Origin: an uncultured Bacilli bacterium
Lineage (GTDB): Bacteria; Bacillota_I; Bacilli_A; RFN20; DUOF01
Assembly: GCA_934183255.1 (NCBI GenBank)
Contig: CAKPSD010000001.1
Location: 62,001-126,000, forward strand
DNA length: 64,000 nucleotides
Direction: 5' to 3'
The notes beneath the pieces were generated by a model. That model was not told the origin of the DNA. It saw nothing but the letters and a program-made list of their open reading frames with translations, and searched no databases. The position numbers were made by a program, and so were the translations under genes. Below, piece after piece: positions 52,964-61,239 of the stretch. Numbering within the stretch: the stretch's first letter is position 1; every line of letters begins with the position of its first letter.

Positions 52964-53743
52964 GTGGCTAAACACAAAGTAGAAATAACAGGTATTAAAA
53001 CAACAAATTTAAATGTACTTAAAAATGAAGAGACAATTGAACTAATAAAAGAGTATAAAGAAACTAATAGTAATAGCACACTTGAAAAAATTATAATGGG
53101 TAATATGAAGTTAGTATTATCTGTTATAAAGAATTTTTCTAATAGATGTGATAATCAGGATGATTTGTTTCAAATAGGTTGTATTGGTTTAATTAAAGCT
53201 ATTAATAACTTTGATGATAAATTCAATTTAAAGTTTTCTACTTATGCAGTACCTATGATAATTGGCGAAATAAAGAGATATTTGAGGGATAATACACCTG
53301 TTAGAATATCTAGACAAATTAAAGATTTAGCATATAAAAGTTTAAAAGCTAAAGAAGAATATATAGAGAAGAATAATACTGAACCTACAGAAGATGTTTT
53401 AGCTGATATTTTAAATGTAGGTACTAGTGATATACAAGAAGCACTTAACTCTACTCAAAGTGTTATGTCTTTATATGACACTGTGTATGGAGAGGGAGAT
53501 GAAAGTATTTTTATTATTGATCAGTTAAGTGATGAATCTCAATCTGCTGAAAAAACAATAAACTATATAACATTGAAACAAGCATTATCTACTTTAAATA
53601 AATCTCAAAAAGAAGTTATAAGAGACAGGTATTACTTGGGAAAAACACAATTTGAAATTGCTAATGAGTTTAATATTTCACAAGCGCAAGTTTCTAGAAT
53701 TGAAAAAAGTGCGATTGACTCTTTAAAATCATTTTTTTACTAA
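52964..53743 (+). CDS. sigG: RNA polymerase sigma-G factor (forespore)
   Basis: The 259-residue protein matches SigG throughout: AKHKVEITGIKTTNLNVLKNEET at the start, DDLFQIGCIGLIKAINNFD and STYAVPMIIGEIKRYLRDN in region 2, and QFEIANEFNISQAQVSRIEK in region 4. It drives late forespore genes. The GTG at 52964 gives the family N-terminus and sits after GTGGGAG; the upstream GTG at 52952 is part of that site. It follows sigE as in Bacillus. Confidence 0.95.
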   Translation: MAKHKVEITGIKTTNLNVLKNEETIELIKEYKETNSNSTLEKIIMGNMKLVLSVIKNFSNRCDNQDDLFQIGCIGLIKAINNFDDKFNLKFSTYAVPMIIGEIKRYLRDNTPVRISRQIKDLAYKSLKAKEEYIEKNNTEPTEDVLADILNVGTSDIQEALNSTQSVMSLYDTVYGEGDESIFIIDQLSDESQSAEKTINYITLKQALSTLNKSQKEVIRDRYYLGKTQFEIANEFNISQAQVSRIEKSAIDSLKSFFY

Positions 53744-53772
53744 TTAATCATATATTTAATTAGGTGATTAAG

Positions 53773-54012
53773 TTGAAATTAAAACATTTAAAGAAAAAAA
53801 GTATCATAAATGTTTATAATGGAAACTTTTTAGGTTATATAAAAGATGTTAATGTGTCTTTACATAGTGGTAATATAGAGTCATTAATTATTAAATTGCC
53901 TTTTTTTAAAAAATTTAATAGTTCTTTAAAATATAGTAAAACTATTATTTTATGGGAAAATATTGTTTCTATAGGAAAAGATGTTATTTTAGTAAATATA
54001 ATTGAAAATTAG
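53773..54012 (+). CDS. ylmC: YlmC/YmxH family PRC-barrel protein
   Basis: The 79-residue protein reads LKHLKKKSIINVYNGNFLGYIKDVNVSL, then IESLIIKLPFF and a final ILWENIVSIGKDVILVNI, the PRC-barrel pattern of YlmC. The family is often found after sigG and is counted among sporulation-associated proteins. The start is TTG 53773 after AGGTGAT. Confidence 0.85.
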   Translation: MKLKHLKKKSIINVYNGNFLGYIKDVNVSLHSGNIESLIIKLPFFKKFNSSLKYSKTIILWENIVSIGKDVILVNIIEN

Positions 54013-54053
54013 ATGAAAAATCTTGTATAATAAATTAAGTAGAGGTGCTTGTT

Positions 54054-54395
54054 ATGAGTTTTATTAATAAGTTAAAGAATAAATTATTTCCTGATGAAAA
54101 AGAAGTTTTATATTATGAAGGTTCTAAAAAAGAAGAAAAGAAGGAAAATAGATTTGTTAATGAATATGTGAGTACAGACAAGTTGCCTATAAATTATAAG
54201 CCTTTATCTTTTTCTAATACTGAAGAAATTAGTGATTCTTTAAAGAAAGGGAATACTGTTATAGTAGATGTTAGTAATTTAGATAAAGCTGAAGCACTTA
54301 GAATGATAGATTTTTTAGGTGGAGTTATGTATGCGCTAAATGGAGATATGAAGCGTCTTAATAAAACAACCTTTGAATTTAGTGTTAATAAGTAG
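54054..54395 (+). CDS. sepF: Cell division protein SepF
   Basis: The 113-residue protein has an N-terminal amphipathic membrane helix (SFINKLKNKLF) and the SepF domain with NTEEISDSLKKGNTVIVDVSN, EALRMIDFLGGVMYALNG and NKTTFEFSV. SepF tethers FtsZ to the membrane. Its position near ylmC matches the Bacillus ylm cluster. The start ATG 54054 follows AGAGGTG. Confidence 0.92.
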   Translation: MSFINKLKNKLFPDEKEVLYYEGSKKEEKKENRFVNEYVSTDKLPINYKPLSFSNTEEISDSLKKGNTVIVDVSNLDKAEALRMIDFLGGVMYALNGDMKRLNKTTFEFSVNK

Positions 54396-54424
54396 TTTTC
54401 TTTAAATTTAAAGGGAGTTAAGGT

Positions 54425-55867
54425 ATGGAAGATTATAATATATATTTAAAAAAAGAAGAAAAAGAAAAAATAATTGATGTTATAAAGATGGCAAAAGAAA
54501 GAAATTTAAATAAGGCAGAACTTATTGAAATTTTTCCTTTTATAATGAAATATTGTAAAAATGTACATTTTAGTGATTCTTTTTTAACACTTCCTAGTGT
54601 TGCAGTAAATGAAACTAATGAAAATGTTATAGGTAATTATAATGATTTTAATAATACTTTAACTTTTTCTAATGCTGTAATTGATAAATTATTAAATGAT
54701 AAAGATAAATTATTACTAAATGTATTAGATTTATTTTCTACAATTGGGCATGAAATGATGCATTATAGTCAAAATGATACTGCAATTAAAATTAGTAATC
54801 TTTCTAGTAAATCTTTAATAAATGAAAAAATTAATAACTATGTAAGTTCCTACAAAAATGATCTTTATCTTACAAAACAAGAAATAAAGACTATCCATGA
54901 ACTTGCTACTCCTTTTATAGAAAATATGCCTGCTAATTATACAAATTTAATGGATTATTATAGTGATGTTTCTTTTGCTTTATATTCAGTTTTATATGAA
55001 GAGAAAGAAGCTAGAGATTTTGAATGCAATTTTCTTATAAGTATTGAAGAATTGGTGAAAGGTACAGAAGTAGAAGAAATATGTATTAGTCATATTAATG
55101 AACTTATATCTTTTAAAAAAAATTGTGAAGATGAGATATTCTCTAAATGTAATTCAATTATAAAAGACTTTAAAAAGATGCATGATCTTAGTGTAGAAAA
55201 TATAATTGAAATTGCTAAAAATGAAAATGTTTATTTGAATAAGATTGGATGTAGTCATGAATTATATGAAAGATCTTTAAAATTGCTTATTGATAATAAA
55301 GAAAATAGTCAAAAAATAGAATTATTAAAAGTTTCTGCATTTAATGCTTATAGTAATTTGTTTAATATAGTAGTTGAATCTTTAATTAATAACATTAGCT
55401 TATCTAAGACTCAAAATATTATTTGTTCATTACTTACTGGAGAAATGTATAATACTCCTTTAAAACCTAATGAAGATATATATAAATTAGATTTTAAATT
55501 TAATAACTTACTTAAACAAAATCAATTTGAAACTATATGTGAAAAATTATTAAAAGATAATAGTTTTTCTTTATTTAATACATTTATTACATACAATTCT
55601 AAATATTTAAAAAAAGTTTCTATAAATACTCTTTTAAATTATATAGATTTAATAAACAAAAAGGGAAGTAATGTTTATAAAAATAATTGTTTGAATTCAT
55701 TATTTAATTATATTGAATATGATAAGAAAATTGAATTAGCTAAATCTCATAAAATGGATAATAAATCTTTAGATATATTAAAAAATGTATTAATTAATGA
55801 TTGTAAATATATGTGTTTAAATGAAAATGATATAAAAAAATTGTTTGCTTATAATAAATTAAGATAA
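54425..55867 (+). CDS. Predicted zinc-metalloprotease-like protein (HExxH), unknown family
   Basis: The 480-residue protein has no signal peptide or transmembrane helix. A single HEMMH motif at residues 109-113 lies in a helix (STIGHEMMHYSQN), and a later EEKEARDFECNF at about residue 190 could supply the third ligand, as in gluzincins. The rest is helical and rich in Asn and Lys. I cannot name a family. It follows sepF after 29 bases and precedes a tRNA. The zinc-protease idea rests on the motif pair alone. Confidence 0.6.
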   Translation: MEDYNIYLKKEEKEKIIDVIKMAKERNLNKAELIEIFPFIMKYCKNVHFSDSFLTLPSVAVNETNENVIGNYNDFNNTLTFSNAVIDKLLNDKDKLLLNVLDLFSTIGHEMMHYSQNDTAIKISNLSSKSLINEKINNYVSSYKNDLYLTKQEIKTIHELATPFIENMPANYTNLMDYYSDVSFALYSVLYEEKEARDFECNFLISIEELVKGTEVEEICISHINELISFKKNCEDEIFSKCNSIIKDFKKMHDLSVENIIEIAKNENVYLNKIGCSHELYERSLKLLIDNKENSQKIELLKVSAFNAYSNLFNIVVESLINNISLSKTQNIICSLLTGEMYNTPLKPNEDIYKLDFKFNNLLKQNQFETICEKLLKDNSFSLFNTFITYNSKYLKKVSINTLLNYIDLINKKGSNVYKNNCLNSLFNYIEYDKKIELAKSHKMDNKSLDILKNVLINDCKYMCLNENDIKKLFAYNKLR

Positions 55868-55882
55868 ATTATTTGTTAGTAA

Positions 55883-55911
55883 TTGATTTAATATTTTATA
55901 TTTGTTATAAT
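55883..55911 (+). promoter_or_regulatory. Promoter of tRNA-Leu
   Basis: TTGATT, 17 bases, TATAAT; nine bases before the tRNA. Confidence 0.75.
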
Positions 55912-55919
55912 TTTTGCAT

Positions 55920-56004
55920 GCGCAAATGGCGGAATGGTAGACGCAGTGGACTCAAAATCCACCGGTTAACAGCCATGAGGGTTCGAGTCCCTCTCTGCGC
56001 ACCA
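55920..56004 (+). tRNA. tRNA-Leu (anticodon CAA)
   Basis: An 85-base class II tRNA with a long variable arm (CGGTTAACAGCCATG). Anticodon stem GTGGA / TCCAC has loop CTCAAAA, anticodon CAA. D arm GCGGAATGGTAGACGC, T arm GAGGGTTCGAGTCCCTC and encoded CCA are present. The acceptor stem has one A-C mismatch at the sixth pair. Confidence 0.96.
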
Positions 56005-56018
56005 AATTAAGCAAAATT

Positions 56019-56054
56019 ACCTCTGTTTTATGAAAATAGGGGTTGTTTTTTTTA
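56019..56054 (+). terminator. Terminator of tRNA-Leu
   Basis: ACCTCTGTTTT and AAAATAGGGGT pair with G-T wobbles, followed by a TTG and T8. Confidence 0.7.
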
Positions 56055-56080
56055 TTAATTTATCTGTTAAGTGTATTTGC

Positions 56081-56122
56081 TTGACAAAAAAAATTAAAAA
56101 ATATATCATATATGATATATTT
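56081..56122 (+). promoter_or_regulatory. Antiporter promoter overlapped by a 24-bp palindrome
   Basis: TTGACA (56081-56086), 17 bases, TATCAT (56104-56109) is a strong promoter. A perfect palindrome, half-site AAATATATCATA, runs from 56099 to 56122 across the -10 box and start site, the position of a repressor operator. Confidence 0.65.
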
Positions 56123-56155
56123 AAACAATATATTTATTTAAGTGAGGGTTATGCT

Positions 56156-57616
56156 ATGAATTGGTTTGTCAATCTACTAGAGAAAACTACATTAGTAACT
56201 CAAATTATTGTTTCATTAGCAGTTATGTTATCTTTTGGCTTTTTAATGACTAGATTTACTAAAAAGTTAAAACTTCCTAATGTTACTGGCTATATTATTG
56301 CTGGTATTATTATTGGCCCATATTGTTTGAATCTTATTCCTGGTGAATTAATTGGGCGTATGGATTTTATATCGGACATTGCTTTAGCATTTATTGCTTT
56401 TAGTGTAGGAGAGTTTTTTAAGTTCGATACTTTAAAAGAAACGGGTTGGAAGATAATTGTTTTAACAATATTTGAGGCTTTAATGGCATCAATTGTAGTT
56501 TTTATAGTAATGTATGTATTTTTACATTTAAGTTTATCTTTCTCAATTGTATTAGCTGCACTTGCTTCTGCTACTGCACCTGCTTCTACTATTATGACAA
56601 TAAGACAAACAAAAGCAAAAGGAGATTTTGTTAATACTTTACTTCAAGTTGTTGCTTTGGATGATGTAGTAAGTTTAGTTGCATATAGTGTTGCTATTTC
56701 TATTGCTTTAGCTTCAACTAGTGGAAGTAGTAGTAGCTTTGAGTTTAATGTAATCATTTTACCTATTCTTAAAAACTTAGCTTGTTTAGTAATAGGTGCT
56801 GGATTTGGTTTTTTATTAGCATTATTAATGAAAGTCAAACATAGTACTGATAATAGATTAATTATTGTAATTTGTATATTATTTACATTCTGTGCTGTTG
56901 GATCGCTACTTGATGTATCACCATTACTTGGATGTATGATAATTGGGACAGTTTACATTAATGCTACTAAAGATGAAAAATTGTTCTTACAAGTTAATTA
57001 CTTTAGCCCACCTATCTTACTTTTATTTTTTGTTAGTTCAGGTTTGAAATTTAATTTTTCATCATTATTAGCAGGTAATAGTGTTATTTCTACTATTCCA
57101 TTATGGTCGATTGGTATTATCTATTTCTTTGTTAGAATTGTAGGAAAGTATTTAGGTGCATATTTAGGGTGTTTAACTATAAAGAAAGATAAACTTGTTA
57201 GAAATTATTTAGGGCTTGCACTTATTCCTCAAGCAGGGGTTGCTATAGGTCTTGCTGCACTTGGTGCTAGAACTCTTGGAGGAGCAGTAGGAGATGCGCT
57301 TCAAACGATTGTTCTTGCTTCAAGCGTTTTATATGAAATGGTTGGACCAGCTTGTGCTAAATTATCTTTATACTTATCAAAGTCTTATTCTACTAGACTA
57401 GAAGATATTACTGAAGTAGTTGAAGTTAAACCAGATGGTAAGGAAAAGACTGCAGCTGAAATACTAATTGAAAGGATACAAAAAATCGAAAAAGCAAATA
57501 AATATGCTTCTAAAGAAATATCAAAAGAAGAGCAAGCTTTTAACGAAGCTAGTGAAGAATCATTAGAATTTATGTATAATGATTTTAGATATAGGAACTT
57601 AAGAAGAAAAATGTAA
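56156..57616 (+). CDS. Cation/proton antiporter of the CPA2 (KefB-like) family
   Basis: The 486-residue protein has about 12 transmembrane helices with the family marks LPNVTGYIIAGIIIGPYCLN, ASATAPASTIMTIRQTKAKG and GLALIPQAGVAIGLAALG. A charged cytoplasmic tail of about 80 residues contains a predicted helix but no TrkA-type nucleotide domain. It should exchange Na+ or K+ for protons. The start ATG 56156 follows AGTGAGGG. It is followed by an MgtC-like gene. Confidence 0.9.
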   Translation: MNWFVNLLEKTTLVTQIIVSLAVMLSFGFLMTRFTKKLKLPNVTGYIIAGIIIGPYCLNLIPGELIGRMDFISDIALAFIAFSVGEFFKFDTLKETGWKIIVLTIFEALMASIVVFIVMYVFLHLSLSFSIVLAALASATAPASTIMTIRQTKAKGDFVNTLLQVVALDDVVSLVAYSVAISIALASTSGSSSSFEFNVIILPILKNLACLVIGAGFGFLLALLMKVKHSTDNRLIIVICILFTFCAVGSLLDVSPLLGCMIIGTVYINATKDEKLFLQVNYFSPPILLLFFVSSGLKFNFSSLLAGNSVISTIPLWSIGIIYFFVRIVGKYLGAYLGCLTIKKDKLVRNYLGLALIPQAGVAIGLAALGARTLGGAVGDALQTIVLASSVLYEMVGPACAKLSLYLSKSYSTRLEDITEVVEVKPDGKEKTAAEILIERIQKIEKANKYASKEISKEEQAFNEASEESLEFMYNDFRYRNLRRKM

Positions 57617-57630
57617 AGGAGTGTTGATTT

Positions 57631-58353
57631 ATGAATATTATAGATCCAATATCAAAGTTAATGGGAGAGTGGTCTAGTACTATTACACTAGGCTCAATAT
57701 TTTTAAAATTGTGTTTATCAATTGTTTTATCTGCTATTCTAGGATGTGAAAGAGCAAGTAAACGACATTCTGCTGGTTTAAGAACTTTTATGGTTGTATC
57801 TTTAGCATCTACAATAGTTGGAATGCTTGATATGTTTATTATTGAAACATATGGTGCTAAATTTGCTTTTATTTCAGTTGGACTTGTTATTGCACTTGCA
57901 TCACTTAGTAATAATTCAGTTATGTTTTCAGCTAAAAACCAAATTAAAGGATTAACTACTGCAGTTAGCTTATGGGGATGTGGAATTATAGGACTTAGTA
58001 TAGGAATAGGTTTTTATACTATAGCTATTATTAGTTTTGTTATTTTATTATTTAGTTTGTCTTTATTACCTGTTGTAGAAAGCTATTTAAAAGACAGATC
58101 AAATCATTTTGAAATACACCTAGAATTAGATAATAAAAATAATTTACCTCGTTTTATGACTACAATTAGAGAATTAGGATTACGTATTGATGAAATAGAA
58201 GTAAATTCAGCTTATTTAAACTCTGGACTTAGTGTGTATTCTATTGCTCTTACTATTGTTAGCCCAGAATTAAAGAAATATAAAACTCATAAAGAAATTA
58301 TAGCAGCTATACAATCTTTAGAGTATGTAAGTTATATTGAAGAAATGAATTAA
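57631..58353 (+). CDS. MgtC/SapB family membrane protein
   Basis: The 240-residue protein has five transmembrane helices with GCERASKRHSAGLRTFMVVSLAST and LTTAVSLWGCGIIGLSIG, the MgtC pattern, then a C-terminal ACT-like domain. In other bacteria MgtC-type proteins adjust to low magnesium or acid and modulate ATP synthase. It is probably in an operon with the antiporter (14 bases apart). Confidence 0.88.
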   Translation: MNIIDPISKLMGEWSSTITLGSIFLKLCLSIVLSAILGCERASKRHSAGLRTFMVVSLASTIVGMLDMFIIETYGAKFAFISVGLVIALASLSNNSVMFSAKNQIKGLTTAVSLWGCGIIGLSIGIGFYTIAIISFVILLFSLSLLPVVESYLKDRSNHFEIHLELDNKNNLPRFMTTIRELGLRIDEIEVNSAYLNSGLSVYSIALTIVSPELKKYKTHKEIIAAIQSLEYVSYIEEMN

Positions 58354-58354
58354 G

Positions 58355-58377
58355 AAATCCTTTATGGATTTTTTTTA
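58355..58377 (+). terminator. Terminator after the MgtC-like gene
   Basis: AAATCC / GGATTT stem with a TTTAT loop and T8. Confidence 0.75.
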
Positions 58378-58441
58378 TGGGTTAATTTTAATATAAAAAT
58401 TTTCTTTATATGATATAATTTTTATAGGATGTGATAAATGA

Positions 58442-60100
58442 ATGAAAAAGAAGTTAGTTATATTTTTAAGTTTATTTATTTTAATGTGTTCTTTTGTTAG
58501 TGGATGCTCTACAAGTAATATTAAAAAAATAGAGATAATAGAAGATTCTATTAAACGTAATTATATAGTTGGAGAAGAAGTAAGTGTAAATAATTTTGAA
58601 CTTAAAGTAACATATAATAATGAAAAAGAAGAATATTATTATATTACTGATGAAAAAGTAAAATTAAATGAAATTGATAATTCAATTGTTGGTGAGCAAA
58701 AGCTTAATATTACTTTTAACTATAATAATACTGATGTTAATTTACAACTTTTTATTAATTTTGAATTACCTAATGATGTTAAAAATATTATTTCAGAAAT
58801 TGATGAATTACCAGAATTAGAAAACCTAAATTTTGATTATGAAATAGTAATTGAAAATATTAAAAATGAGTATAATAAATTATCTAACTTTTACAAGTCT
58901 TATGTAGATAATTATGATAAGTTAATATCTAGTGATAAATATCTTACAAATCTTAGAAATGATAATATTACTGCTGAATTTATAGAATATAGATCTAATG
59001 TTAAGCTTAGTTTATCAAAATACTATTACTCTATAGATAGATCTAACTATTATGATAAGGAATTAAAAGAAATAGAAAAAATTTACAATTATGGTATTGA
59101 GTTATTAATGAATGATAATAACTATAATAAAATTGATTCAATTTATACATCTACTATTAATAGTATAAAGAAAGTTAATACTGCATATTTAGTTTTAATA
59201 GAGAATATGAAAAAAGAGTATATATCAAAACTAACAAAGTATTGTAATTCTTTTAATGATTCTTTATATAGTGAAGATAATGTATATAAATTAAATTTTA
59301 TTTTGAATAATGGAATTAGTAATATCAATGCTTCTATTACAGAAGAAGATATAAATAAAAATTACAACAACGCTGTTAATGAATTAGATAATATTCCAAA
59401 TAAAAATAAGGAAAATGAAATTTATATTAAATCTATTATTGATAAAAATATATATAATTTAAATGTTTATTATATTAGTATTGATTTTTCTAAATATAGT
59501 AACGAAAATAAAACTAATATTAGAAATAATTATTTAGCTGTAAGTTCTAAAATTAATTCATTAGATAATGAAAATGATATGATTATTTGTATTGAAAAAT
59601 TTAAAGAATATGTTAATTCTATTTATTCTATTAAAGAAGAAAATGTAATTATGATAAATAATTATAAAAATGATTCTATTACATATATTACTAATTTATA
59701 TAATAATTTAAATATTTATGAATATAGTGAACACAATAGAAACTTAATAGAAAATGAGTATAATACGTGCTTAGATAATATTAATAATGCTAATTCTATT
59801 GATAAAATAAGTGATGAAAGAATACATTTCTATAATTATATTAATAATGTTCCAACAATGGTAGAAGAAGCTATTAATAACTTGCCACTTAGAATAAATT
59901 CATATAAGACTAAGTTACATGATATTATTTCTACATATGATTTTTCTAAATATAATAATGAAATTTTAGAGGAAGTAAATAATATTATTAGATTAACAGA
60001 AAATAGAATGGATAATGAAATTGGTATATATACTTCAGATTCTACTATTGAAAGTATGATTAATGAAGCTATTAACACAATAAATGATTTGCTTGTTTAA
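58442..60100 (+). CDS. Lipoprotein with an Ig-like (Big_3-type) domain and long helical region
   Basis: The 552-residue protein has a lipoprotein signal with lipobox FVSGC (Cys22). Residues 28-110 look like a bacterial Ig-like group 3 domain (NYIVGEEVSVNNFELKVTYN, ends INFEL). The remaining 440 residues are Asn/Ile/Lys-rich helices with regularly placed Tyr and Leu, about 90-residue repeats that are only loosely similar (for example YKNDSITYITNLYNNLNIYE and YKTKLHDIISTYDFSKYN). It should sit on the outer face of the membrane. Function unknown. Confidence 0.75.
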   Translation: MKKKLVIFLSLFILMCSFVSGCSTSNIKKIEIIEDSIKRNYIVGEEVSVNNFELKVTYNNEKEEYYYITDEKVKLNEIDNSIVGEQKLNITFNYNNTDVNLQLFINFELPNDVKNIISEIDELPELENLNFDYEIVIENIKNEYNKLSNFYKSYVDNYDKLISSDKYLTNLRNDNITAEFIEYRSNVKLSLSKYYYSIDRSNYYDKELKEIEKIYNYGIELLMNDNNYNKIDSIYTSTINSIKKVNTAYLVLIENMKKEYISKLTKYCNSFNDSLYSEDNVYKLNFILNNGISNINASITEEDINKNYNNAVNELDNIPNKNKENEIYIKSIIDKNIYNLNVYYISIDFSKYSNENKTNIRNNYLAVSSKINSLDNENDMIICIEKFKEYVNSIYSIKEENVIMINNYKNDSITYITNLYNNLNIYEYSEHNRNLIENEYNTCLDNINNANSIDKISDERIHFYNYINNVPTMVEEAINNLPLRINSYKTKLHDIISTYDFSKYNNEILEEVNNIIRLTENRMDNEIGIYTSDSTIESMINEAINTINDLLV

Positions 60101-60154
60101 AAAAAGTGTTGAAGAAATCATATCTATTGTTTATAATTTAATTAGGTGATAATC

Positions 60155-60385
60155 ATGGATGATATAAATAATAAGATTAAAGAATTAGAAAGCAAAATTT
60201 TAAACTTAAAAGTTGAAGTTGGGGTTATTGATTCACGAATTGATACCTTATCTTGCTATAGGGGGACTGAGCATGAGCTTGAAGAGTTATATGAGCAATC
60301 TAATAATTTAGAAGATGAGATTAGTAAATTACAAAAGGAATTAAATGAACTTCAACAAAAAAAACAAACATCTACTAGAAGATAA
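60155..60385 (+). CDS. Small coiled-coil protein, unknown
   Basis: The 76-residue protein is one long heptad helix (NKIKELESKILNLKVEV, NLEDEISKLQKELNELQQKK) with a short break SCYRGTEHE. It has no signal or membrane segment. ATG 60155 follows AGGTGAT. It has its own terminator. Function unknown. Confidence 0.75.
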   Translation: MDDINNKIKELESKILNLKVEVGVIDSRIDTLSCYRGTEHELEELYEQSNNLEDEISKLQKELNELQQKKQTSTRR

Positions 60386-60392
60386 TTTTATA

Positions 60393-60417
60393 AGCGATAG
60401 AAATATCGCTTTTTTTA
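60393..60417 (+). terminator. Terminator after the coiled-coil gene
   Basis: AGCGATA / TATCGCT perfect stem with GAAA tetraloop and T7. Confidence 0.92.
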
Positions 60418-60459
60418 TTGTTTACATAAAATGGTAATTATCTTTTTTTATAGGCCCTT

Positions 60460-60472
60460 TTTTTCGACAAAA
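60460..60472 (-). promoter_or_regulatory. Perfect Spo0A-box sequence upstream of the TasA-like operon
   Basis: The minus strand reads TTTTGTCGAAAAA, containing the full 0A box TGTCGAA. It lies about 75 bases before the predicted start of the next operon. An imperfect hairpin with a T-run also covers these bases, so a terminator is an alternative reading. Confidence 0.4.
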
Positions 60473-60506
60473 AAGACCTGTTTTTTTAAAAAATTATTCC
60501 TTTATA

Positions 60507-60535
60507 TTGATTAATTTTTTTATAAAAAGTATAGT
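60507..60535 (+). promoter_or_regulatory. Promoter of the TasA-like/SipW/AAA+ operon
   Basis: TTGATT at 60507-60512, 17 bases, TATAGT at 60530-60535, with a start expected near 60542. Confidence 0.65.
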
Positions 60536-60571
60536 GTTATTGTATATATTTATAAGTTGGAGGTGCAATGT

Positions 60572-61228
60572 ATGAGTAAGCGATTTTATTGGAAAAAAAT
60601 TAGGCCTATTTTGCTTACTGTAGTTATATGTTGTACTTTCTTTTTAATATTAATGGCTATAACTAGTAATAAGCAAGGCAATTTAACAATATTTGTAGAT
60701 AGAAGTAGTGTTACAAAAAGTCTGTCTTTATCAGAATCTAGTTTACTTACTGATCCTAAAGGAAAAATTTATGGGCCTTCTATTGGTAATGCTTGGGACA
60801 CACTTGAAAGCAATATACCTGAAGATGTTTATTTACTTGATGGAAATAATAGTGGTGAGTCATATATTGCATATACTTTTTATTTATATAATAGTGGAAT
60901 TGAAACTTTGGATTATACAATGAGTTTTAATATAGAAAATACTAGTAAGAATTTGGATGAGGCTGTTAGAGTTAGATTATATATTAATGATGTGCCTACT
61001 ACATATGCTAAGAAAAATAGTATTACTAATGAAGCGGAAATTGGTACTAATGCATTTGAAAGTAATAGTGTTATAACCTCTCAAACAGTTACTAATTTTG
61101 AACCAAATAAAGTTACTAAATATTCTATAGTCATATGGGTAGAGAGTGATGATGTAGATTGCACTAATGATAAAATTGGTGGTTCACTTACACTTTCTAT
61201 GTCATTTAGTGTTGTAGGGATTATGTAG
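60572..61228 (+). CDS. Secreted or membrane-anchored TasA/camelysin-like protein, copy 1
   Basis: The 218-residue protein has a basic start and one hydrophobic segment (residues 13-33), with no obvious cleavage site, so it may stay anchored. The rest is a beta-rich domain with YIAYTFYLYNSGIETLDYTM and YSIVIWVESDDVDCTND. The last segment is shared with the next protein (VIWLENDDINC). TasA/camelysin proteins form surface fibres in Bacillus biofilms and are processed by SipW, whose homologue lies two genes downstream. The resemblance is in architecture and context; sequence identity to TasA is low. Start ATG 60572, Shine-Dalgarno GGAGGTG. Confidence 0.6.
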   Translation: MSKRFYWKKIRPILLTVVICCTFFLILMAITSNKQGNLTIFVDRSSVTKSLSLSESSLLTDPKGKIYGPSIGNAWDTLESNIPEDVYLLDGNNSGESYIAYTFYLYNSGIETLDYTMSFNIENTSKNLDEAVRVRLYINDVPTTYAKKNSITNEAEIGTNAFESNSVITSQTVTNFEPNKVTKYSIVIWVESDDVDCTNDKIGGSLTLSMSFSVVGIM

Positions 61229-61239
61229 GAGGTAATTAT

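Noticed and set aside
56030..56155. Longer N-terminus for the antiporter starting at ATG 56030
   Set aside because: This extension would overlap the tRNA-Leu terminator and the operon promoter and lacks a ribosome site; ATG 56156 has one.
60451..60488. Second terminator before the TasA-like operon
   Set aside because: AGG-CTTTTTT / AAAAAAG-CCT with a T-run can fold, but the stem is interrupted and a strong terminator already lies at 60393-60417; kept only as a caveat to the 0A-box reading.
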